Source: Methylobacterium sp. J-088
GTDB lineage: Bacteria > Pseudomonadota > Alphaproteobacteria > Rhizobiales > Beijerinckiaceae
Assembly: GCF_022829295.1 (NCBI RefSeq)
Contig: NZ_JAKSYH010000153.1
Coordinates: forward strand, 1-64,000
Reading direction: 5' to 3'
Length of the DNA: 64,000 nt
Positions 7,960 to 14,774 of this stretch are shown here, one piece after another. The position numbers and the translations under genes are program-made. The first letter of the stretch is position 1. Every line of letters starts with the position of its first letter. Below the pieces are notes generated by a model. That model was given only the letters and a program-made list of their open reading frames with translations. It was not told the origin of the DNA and did no database searches.

Positions 7960-9213
7960 ATGCCGCGTCGCCGTAGCGTCCTCGCAAGCCGCACGAGCCG
8001 ATCCGATCTGCCGGCCTCCGATGCGCCGGAATGGGAGCTGATTAGCCCTGGCGTCCGGCTGGGCTATCGCCGCGGGCGCGGCACGCGAGGGCAGGGCGGG
8101 TCATGGCTCGCGGCCTCCCGCTCAGCCGACGGCAAGCGCGTGCAGACCAAGCTCGGACAGGCGGACGATCTGTCCGCAGCGGACGGCTTAGGCGTTCTCA
8201 CGCATGAACAGGCTAAGGATGTTGCCCGCGCGTGGGTGAAGTCGCTGCGCTCCGCTCCGGACGCGCAGCCCGCCCTGACGGTCGCCGACGCGCTGGAGCG
8301 CTACCTTGAAGCGCGCACTGCTGAGGGGATGAAGGCGGTTTACGACGCTCGGTCACGGGCACGCGTCCACATCCTCCCCAAGCTCGGTTCCTTGCGCGTA
8401 GCGGATCTGACGCTCGACAAGCTGCGACGCTGGCGCGACGCGTTGGTGACAGCGCCGAAGCGGCTGCGGACCGGCCGACACGCTGCGAAGATCAACACCC
8501 GGGATGTGGACGTTTCGGATCCGGAGGCACTGCGCCGCCGCCGCGATACGGCCAACCGTACCCTCACCCTGCTTAAGGCCGCGCTGAACTGGGCTTATCA
8601 GCATCAGCTTGTCGAGAGCGACCGTGCATGGCGCCTGCTCAAGCCGTTCCGGGACACTGGGGCGGCCCGAGTGCGCTTCCTCGATGCCGTAGAACAACAG
8701 CGGCTTCTGAACACCTCTCAGGGCGCCTTGCGCGAACTGGTTGCAGCGGCACTGATGACGGGCGCGCGCTTCGGCGAGCTGACCGCCCTCACGGTCCGGG
8801 ATTTCGACGGCGCGAACGGCACCGTTTTCATCGAGCGGAGCAAGAACGGCCGGGCCCGCCACATCCCCCTGACTGTCGGCGGCGCGGCGCTGTTCGCACG
8901 GCTGGCGGTCGGACGGGATCTGCGAGCGCCGCTATTGCGGGGCGAGACGGGCGAGGCTTGGAAGCCCGCGCAGTATCAGCGGGCATTCAAGGCAGCACTG
9001 GAGCGCGCGAAGCTCGAGAGTATTACTCTCCACGAGCTGCGACACTCCTACGCGAGCGCGATGGTGCGAAACGGAGCGCCGCTGATCGTCGTCGCGGAGG
9101 CGCTCGGCCACTCGGGAACCCGCATGGCCGAGAAACACTACGCCCACTTGGCCCCCTCCTTCGTGGCTGACACGATCCGTCGAACAGCACCTAATTTGTC
9201 GATTTCAGCCTAG
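7960..9213 (+). CDS. int: Tyrosine-type site-specific integrase of the island
   Basis: This 417-residue recombinase starts at the ATG at 7960 (a TTG lies two codons earlier). The N-terminal part carries an arm/SAM-like core-binding region (TVADALERYLEARTAEGM, about 107-124). The catalytic domain has Arg 270 (TGARFGEL), a lysine in RSKNGRARHIPL, His 358 and Arg 361 (HELRH), a histidine in ALGHSG, and Tyr 394 (EKHYAHL), so the set is complete. It lies 137 bases from the left attachment repeat and is the obvious enzyme for insertion into and excision from tRNA-Glu. It sits beside the partial tRNA copy rather than the intact gene. Confidence 0.93.
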   Translation: MPRRRSVLASRTSRSDLPASDAPEWELISPGVRLGYRRGRGTRGQGGSWLAASRSADGKRVQTKLGQADDLSAADGLGVLTHEQAKDVARAWVKSLRSAPDAQPALTVADALERYLEARTAEGMKAVYDARSRARVHILPKLGSLRVADLTLDKLRRWRDALVTAPKRLRTGRHAAKINTRDVDVSDPEALRRRRDTANRTLTLLKAALNWAYQHQLVESDRAWRLLKPFRDTGAARVRFLDAVEQQRLLNTSQGALRELVAAALMTGARFGELTALTVRDFDGANGTVFIERSKNGRARHIPLTVGGAALFARLAVGRDLRAPLLRGETGEAWKPAQYQRAFKAALERAKLESITLHELRHSYASAMVRNGAPLIVVAEALGHSGTRMAEKHYAHLAPSFVADTIRRTAPNLSISA

Positions 9214-9379
9214 AGATTGACATGCCTTGATTGACCATAAAGGCGAGGCATCTACAGATGACGACAGCAAGCTTCCAATTTCAGATTGGATTTTCCCAAC
9301 AAGAGTACATTCAAGATTTATTATAATCTTTCAGCCCAATCACCGACAGCCCAATACGTTTAGATATGCGAGTCATCAG

Positions 9380-10216
9380 ATGAAACTGCTATATAAATTT
9401 GTTGGTTCAAAAAAAGCTGTCACGGCTCTAGCTCAGGGATCGCTGAAATTCACTAAGATCGATGAGTTAAATGATCCATCAGAACTTATTCCTTACATGA
9501 ACAAACACGCGGTCCGATCCTCGCTTAAATTGGTGCGCCAAAATGGCTATAGCCCAGAGCAGTTTCAGTGGCTTAAGCATCAAGAGGCTCTGCTCCGTTT
9601 AATCTCACCTGAGACCCGTGTTCTCTCATGTCCTAAAACCATAGCCTTAGCCAATCAAACGCTGGCGCTCCCTATATATGACAACTTCGAATATATGGAG
9701 CGTCAGCTTCTTGCCACGATTTCATTCATTCGGTCTCGGGTTGGAGTACTTTCTTTAACTGAACGCTTCGATTCGCTTCCAATGTGGGCTCACTATGGCG
9801 TCCAAGCGAGCGGTTATGTTGTTCAATTTGAAGGCTTAGATCGAGAGTTTGAGCGCGATGACACAGGCAGTCTAAATGTCCTTAAACCGGTCATTTATGT
9901 TCAGGATTTGATCGGCATGACTCATGATCCGGCCACACAAGACAATCTATTCTTTACGAAATTTAACGATTGGAGTTACGAGCACGAATGGCGGATCGTC
10001 AGTGCCCTCTCCGCATGCAAAGCTAGCGTGGATGGAACGCTGTTCTTGCGACAAATGATGAGTTCCGCAGCAACAGGAGTTATCTGCGGATGGAATGTTC
10101 CTGAAGATGATATACGTACCTTGGCACTTGATCTTTTAGATATAAACCCACTCCTCAAGGTGTTTCGCGCCAAATTGGAGCAAGGCCGAGTTCGTATTAA
10201 TGATTTCGTTTCTTGA
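9380..10216 (+). CDS. DUF2971 domain protein
   Basis: The ATG at 9380 (278 residues) is chosen because family resemblance starts at MKLLYKFVGSKKA; an upstream TTG at 9227 would add 51 unlikely residues. DUF2971 hallmarks are visible: LKFTKIDELNDPSEL near the start, RVGVLSLTERFDSLPMWAHYG in the middle (a catalytic-looking WxHY), and FFTKFNDWSYEHEWRIV later. The biochemical function of this family is not established, but members are frequent in phage-defence and mobile islands. The gene is clearly more AT-rich than its neighbours, suggesting separate transfer. The IS5 element begins nine bases after it. Confidence 0.8.
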   Translation: MKLLYKFVGSKKAVTALAQGSLKFTKIDELNDPSELIPYMNKHAVRSSLKLVRQNGYSPEQFQWLKHQEALLRLISPETRVLSCPKTIALANQTLALPIYDNFEYMERQLLATISFIRSRVGVLSLTERFDSLPMWAHYGVQASGYVVQFEGLDREFERDDTGSLNVLKPVIYVQDLIGMTHDPATQDNLFFTKFNDWSYEHEWRIVSALSACKASVDGTLFLRQMMSSAATGVICGWNVPEDDIRTLALDLLDINPLLKVFRAKLEQGRVRINDFVS

Positions 10217-10225
10217 GTTAGCTTA

Positions 10226-11086
10226 CGAGCGCCTAACAGAACGGCACGAAGCGAGGCTTTCAGCGTTGGTTTAGCATGCCAGACCGCTTCTGCCCAATGA
10301 TCTCTGGGATGAGATCGCTCCGCTCCTCCCGCCGCCTCGGCCCCGTCCGAAGAGCGGGCGTCGTCCAATTGAGAACCGGGCCGCACTGACGGGCATCCTG
10401 TTCGTGCTGCGCTCGGGCCAGCCGTGGGAGATGCTGCCGGCCGAGATGGGCTGCGGCTCCGGCATGAGTTGCTGCCGGCGGCTGCGGGATTGGCAAGCGG
10501 CGGGCGTGTGGAGCCGTCTGCATCACGTGTTGCTGGAGCGTCTGCACGCGGCGGGTGAGATCAACTGGAGCCGGGCTTGCCTGGACAGCGCATCTGTCCC
10601 GGCCAAAAAAGGGGGCCTGCCACCGGCCCGAACCCGACGGACCGCGGCAAGCCGGGCACGAAACGCCACCTCGTCACCGACGCGCGCGGCACCCCGCTCG
10701 GCGTCTGCCTGAGCGGGGCCAACCGGCACGACAGCGTCATGATGGCGGCTACCCTCGATGCCATCCCGCCTCTGCGGAGTGGTCGACGAGGACGACCGCG
10801 GCGCCGACCAGACAAGTTGCACGCCGACAAAGCCTACGATGCCAGACCACGTCGGCACGAATGCCGGGCACACGGGATCGTGCCACGCATCGCTCGTCGT
10901 GGTGTCGAGAGCAGCGACAAGCTCGGTCGCCACCGTTGGGTGGTCGAGCGTACCCACGCCTGGTTCAACCGCTTCCGCCGCCTGCCCGTCCGCTACGAGC
11001 GACGCGCCGACATCTACGAGGCCTTCACAAGCCTCGCGGCAAGCCTCATAACCCTCAACCAGATCAAACAGTTCTGTTAGGCGCTC
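10226..11086 (+). mobile_element. IS5-family (IS427-like) insertion sequence, about 860 bp
   Basis: Perfect 16-base terminal inverted repeats lie at 10227-10242 (GAGCGCCTAACAGAAC) and 11071-11086. TA dinucleotides flank both ends (10224-10225 and 11087-11088), consistent with a short target duplication. The interior carries a two-frame transposase with an A6G slippery site. It sits between the DUF2971 gene and the TIR-like gene. Confidence 0.88.
10276..11080 (+). pseudogene. IS5-family transposase, two-frame, start codon frameshifted
   Basis: The first frame reads ARPLLPNDLWDEIAPLLPP through DSASVPAKK. At an AAAAAAG run (about 10605-10611) a -1 shift enters the second frame (KRGPATGPNPTDRGKPGTK, through HRWVVERTHAWFNRFRRL and ending at 11080), as in IS427-group transposases that use programmed frameshifting. 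The catalytic DDE residues are spread over both frames. The first frame has no start: a TAG at 10272 precedes CAT GCC AGA. The ATG at 10276 is one base out of register, as if a G had been lost from ATGGCCAGA. This copy is therefore probably inactive on its own. Confidence 0.75.
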
Positions 11087-11275
11087 TAAGACTCCCAAGA
11101 TACCTGCATAACATTTATACCGCGATTTCGATAGCGGAAATTAATACGAATGCATCGATTGTTGAACATCGGCTATACGTTCACGAATATCAAATTTGCT
11201 TACTAGCCCATAATGGCCGCTGACAGCAATATCCTAACTGGTACAAGCTAAAAACCCTTCGTCGCAACGCTTGAA

Positions 11276-12001
11276 CTATTTTGTCTTGTTAGTTTCAGCG
11301 GGATTTTGTGGCTGCGACGACACGTTAGCTCCTGTTTCTGCGGGCGGGACTGAAAGTAGCTTTCCACCTGCAAAAGCAACTCCTAAGAGCGCACCCAGGG
11401 CAACAAGGACGCCCCAAAACTGAGCTGGCTTGAGCGAACTGATTAGAACGCCGATCGTTAGATTTGCAGGATCCACTTTCGATGCGCCTTGTGCGCCAAC
11501 AACCTCCGTACCTTTGCTTATAACTTTCGTTTTCCAGTCGGCAAGCACACCGTTGAACTCATCGGTCTGAAGCGAAGATAATTCTGGTTTGACCCGCATC
11601 ACGAACCAATCATAGCCGGTTTGGAGCAACCCTTCGCTGATGGTTTCGTTATCGGCGATGACGATGAGAGGTAAATTTCGCCCATACGCTAACGCTGCTT
11701 CGATTTGATTCCAGACAGTTGGCAGCTTCACGTTCTGCAGTTGCCGCTCGTGAGCACTGCCTCTTTTCTCGACGCCATTTTCGAACCTATACCTTTCCAA
11801 GGCGATCACCACGACACCTGCCGAACGATCAAGAAGTTTCGATATTTCGATGAAAGGAGAGCCCGCCGAAAATGTATTCCGTCCAACAGTGCGCGGAGAA
11901 AGACCTTCACTTCTTAAACGATCCTCGACCGCTCTGACGAAAGTCTCCTGCTTCGGATTCATAGAGATGCCAACACTTACAAAAATCGTCGGACTATCCA
12001 T
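11276..12001 (-). CDS. TIR/deoxyribosyltransferase-like protein with C-terminal membrane anchor
   Basis: The ATG at 12001 has a GAGG site five bases upstream and gives 241 residues; an upstream TTG lacks one. Residues 1-160 look like an alpha/beta nucleotide-processing fold. They run PTIFVSVG, then FVRAVEDRLRSEGL, then SAGVVVIALERY, then VWNQIEAALAYGRNLPL, where Glu 102 sits where the catalytic Glu of TIR or nucleoside deoxyribosyltransferase folds would be. One membrane helix follows at about 193-216 (FWGVLVALGALLGVAFAGG), then a polar Pro/Asn tail. The fold assignment is by pattern only. It lies downstream of the restriction operon on the same strand, 167 bases after it, and is AT-richer. 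It could be an abortive-infection effector or an unrelated cargo gene. Confidence 0.6.
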   Translation of the reverse strand: MDSPTIFVSVGISMNPKQETFVRAVEDRLRSEGLSPRTVGRNTFSAGSPFIEISKLLDRSAGVVVIALERYRFENGVEKRGSAHERQLQNVKLPTVWNQIEAALAYGRNLPLIVIADNETISEGLLQTGYDWFVMRVKPELSSLQTDEFNGVLADWKTKVISKGTEVVGAQGASKVDPANLTIGVLISSLKPAQFWGVLVALGALLGVAFAGGKLLSVPPAETGANVSSQPQNPAETNKTK

Positions 12002-12168
12002 CTGATCCTCGTTCAAGATTACAGCAACTCGGAATTTTCTCAAACAAATTTTTGGCCGTTGTTTCTCTAGTTTCTCGATTCAAGAAAGTTAGCACCCAAT
12101 CCCACCCGAATCATTGAGTTGAAATTCGGCATTTTGGCGCATTAGCGCCTGTATTATTAGCCCGCAAA

Positions 12169-14256
12169 TTACCCTGACTCGGCTTTACCCAAATCATCTA
12201 GAAATTCCGATACGGGGCGCACGCCAGTGATAAGAAGACGGTCCCGCGCGCGTGTGCTGGCGACGTAGAGCAGGTGCCGCTCAGTCTCGTAGACCTCCTC
12301 TAGCTCGGCCTCGTCGCCAACTGTATCGATCCGGTCCTGAAGCGGCAGCACGCCATCGTCGCACGCAAGCACAGCTACAGCCTTGAATTCTAAGCCCTTC
12401 GCCATGTGCATCGTGCCGACAATCACGCTTTCGCCCGCGGTGCTAGGCGCGTCTCCTGGCTCAACCGGTACAAGGCCCGCCGCTTGAGCGACGGTGCGGG
12501 CGCGATCCAGTTGAGCTCGGCTGCGAACGAACAGGCCGATTTCGGCCGGGGCGATGCCTTCTGCTCGGGCAGCGGACAGAAAGCCCAGGATCGCCTCGCG
12601 TTCGGCTGTCTCATCGTCCAACTTCAGCACTTCAGGATGTGGTCCATTAAAGACCGAGACCGTGCCCCTCCGCGTTTCCTCGCGCCCATCCATATCCTGA
12701 ACAGCGCCGGGGAGCAGGCGGTCCGCCGCTTCGCGGATCTGATGGGATGTCCGGTAGTTTACCTTGAGTGTGGTCGAACGGCCGCGCACGTCGACGCCAA
12801 GAGCTTTCCACGAGAATGGCGGCTGGAAGATGCGCTGCCCGAGGTCGCCAGCAAAGAATAGGCGATCCTCCCCCTCTGGTGCGATGGCTCGCAGGAAGCG
12901 CAGCTCCGGCACGCCCAGGTCTTGCGCCTCGTCCACAACGATGTGCGAAAAGGGCGGCGATGAGGATGCAGCGTAATGCTCAGCGAGACCGCTGAAAACG
13001 CCGGCCCAGGTCGCGAGACCTTGAGCAGCGAGGCGGGAGCGAGCTGCCGTAAAAATCGGCCAGAGGGCGGCACGCTGCTTGGCGCCCAGTCGGCTGCGGC
13101 GGCCGGGGCGGGGCGTGTCGGCGTAAGCCGTCTCGTCGGCAACCTGCCACGCATCGACCACATGGCGGAACTCGCTGACCAGGAACCGCTCGGACCATGC
13201 CGTCGTCCCGCTCGCGGCCTCGACGAGAGCCGCCTGGATCTGCGCCAGAGTGGCGACCCGGGGCCGCCGCGCGTGGACAAGCTGGTGCAACTCGTCAGCC
13301 AGTCCGTCCCAGGGCGCAACGGTGATGCGGCCCTGGGCACCCGACTCAGCCGCGAGGAGAGTGTCGACCTTGCGCTGGAGCGCATCGGCAAGCGGTTTTG
13401 AGAAGGTCGTGAGCAGCACTTGTGCTTGCGGGTCAGCACGGGCAAGCCGCACAGCGCGATGTACAGCTACAACGGTCTTGCCGGTGCCTGCCGAACCAGC
13501 GACCCGGGCGGGGCCGCTGTAGGTTCGCTCAATCACCCCGGCCTGAGAAGGGTGAAGAAAGACAGACCATCGCTCCCAAGGTGCATCAAGCGCTGCCCGA
13601 AGCGCCTCTACATCTTCAATGGCGCGGAAACGACGCTGCGCATCTGGATGCGCGAACGGATCAGGTGTGTTGGCCGGCTCTGGTTTTATGAGTCGCCCAG
13701 TCGCAGCATATTCGAGAAGTGCTTCGGCTGCCTCGGCTGGCAGATATGCGGCAAGGCCGAAGAAGCGCTCTTCAGTGGCGAGCCGCACAGGTTCGATCCA
13801 ATCTTCCGGAACACCGATCGAAAGGAGATCGTCGCGCGAGAGCGCATCAAATAATTGCGGCTCTTGCACAGAGCCATACCGGGGTGCGGCGAACAGATCA
13901 GGAGCAATTTCTTCAACACGCTCCCGCGCTTCGATAATCTGCAATGCCCCCGTGCGCGGGTGAGCTTCGATGCGCCGCCGCTCGGCCCAGGCGTAAGCCT
14001 TGTCGTGATGGTCAACGTAGGCGAGTAGCAGGCTGCTGGCGGTGCGGTGGACAATGATGCGGATGTCGCGGTTAACCCGCACCGACCAGAAGTTCGGGTC
14101 CCGCGCCGCCTCGATCCGATGGAATTGCAGGCCCGGCCCCGCAGGGTCGAGCTGCATATCGAACGCGGACGTCTTGACTGCCTTCTGCTCCTGGGCGGGC
14201 AAGCGGGCGAGGGCCGCGGTAAAGGTGTCGGCGATGCGGAAGTCCATGTGTTTCAT
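12169..14256 (-). CDS. RelE-like domain fused to a UvrD-type superfamily I helicase
   Basis: This 695-residue protein has an N-terminal RelE/ParE-like fold (about 1-95: FWSVRVNRDIRIIVHRT, YVDHHDKAYAWAERR), a linker, then an SF1A helicase. The helicase has Walker A GSAGTGKT (254-261), Walker B VVDEAQD (about 441-447), motif III GDLGQRIFQ, motif IV NYRTSHQIR, and late motifs GTMHMAKGLEF and LLYVASTRARDRL. The start overlaps the stop of the 173-residue protein as ATGA, so translation is coupled. Such fusions occur beside restriction and defence operons. A role in unwinding or processing foreign DNA is inferred; the RelE-like part may be a vestigial nuclease or a docking module. Confidence 0.8.
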   Translation of the reverse strand: MKHMDFRIADTFTAALARLPAQEQKAVKTSAFDMQLDPAGPGLQFHRIEAARDPNFWSVRVNRDIRIIVHRTASSLLLAYVDHHDKAYAWAERRRIEAHPRTGALQIIEARERVEEIAPDLFAAPRYGSVQEPQLFDALSRDDLLSIGVPEDWIEPVRLATEERFFGLAAYLPAEAAEALLEYAATGRLIKPEPANTPDPFAHPDAQRRFRAIEDVEALRAALDAPWERWSVFLHPSQAGVIERTYSGPARVAGSAGTGKTVVAVHRAVRLARADPQAQVLLTTFSKPLADALQRKVDTLLAAESGAQGRITVAPWDGLADELHQLVHARRPRVATLAQIQAALVEAASGTTAWSERFLVSEFRHVVDAWQVADETAYADTPRPGRRSRLGAKQRAALWPIFTAARSRLAAQGLATWAGVFSGLAEHYAASSSPPFSHIVVDEAQDLGVPELRFLRAIAPEGEDRLFFAGDLGQRIFQPPFSWKALGVDVRGRSTTLKVNYRTSHQIREAADRLLPGAVQDMDGREETRRGTVSVFNGPHPEVLKLDDETAEREAILGFLSAARAEGIAPAEIGLFVRSRAQLDRARTVAQAAGLVPVEPGDAPSTAGESVIVGTMHMAKGLEFKAVAVLACDDGVLPLQDRIDTVGDEAELEEVYETERHLLYVASTRARDRLLITGVRPVSEFLDDLGKAESG

Positions 14257-14774
14257 AGACTGGAAACTCCGATATCCTCGCCCGGACCACGATCCTCATC
14301 ATCAACGAAATTGTAAGTAAGTTTCACCCAGGAACGGTCCGCACCATCGGCCAAAATCTCAAGATTTATTTCCTTTATTTCACAATCCAAAATAGATTCG
14401 AATTGCTCAGCCCATCTTGAAGAGTGGCTTCGATCGCACTCGAGAATACTTCTTACGAAATCCTTTAGGTTATTGAACTTTGAGTTTACAAATAATATTT
14501 CCGATTCGCTATATTGACCATATTTGGTTGCAAGTTGCGATCGAATTCGATTATAAAGTGCTATAGAATTCTCACCAAACCGGTCTTTCTCAAAGATCAT
14601 TGACGTGCACGAGATTGACGTAAGCCCAAGGACCGGATCCCACTTTCCGCAATAATTTTTGAAGTCCGGGTGAGGATCTGGAACTGAATAAAATCTAATA
14701 TCATATTCTGCTATCTTGCTATCCGGTGTTTCGCCGAATTTTAGACCAAATGGATTTGGCACGCTAAACCCCAT
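14253..14774 (-). CDS. Unrecognised 173-residue protein in the restriction operon
   Basis: The ATG at 14774 overlaps the end of the methyltransferase by 11 bases, and its stop overlaps the helicase start by four (ATGA). The gene is therefore embedded in a translationally coupled chain. The protein is acidic and soluble, with no membrane segment or obvious catalytic motif. It has several aromatic-rich strands (YDIRFYSVPDPHPDF, SWVKLTYNFVDDE). It is much more AT-rich than the flanking genes. I recognise no family. It could be a specificity, inhibitor or adaptor subunit, but the sequence does not say which. Confidence 0.75.
   Translation of the reverse strand: MGFSVPNPFGLKFGETPDSKIAEYDIRFYSVPDPHPDFKNYCGKWDPVLGLTSISCTSMIFEKDRFGENSIALYNRIRSQLATKYGQYSESEILFVNSKFNNLKDFVRSILECDRSHSSRWAEQFESILDCEIKEINLEILADGADRSWVKLTYNFVDDEDRGPGEDIGVSSL

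Noticed and set aside
10523-11098. Minus-strand frame across the IS element
   Set aside because: Shadow of the transposase; no family resemblance.
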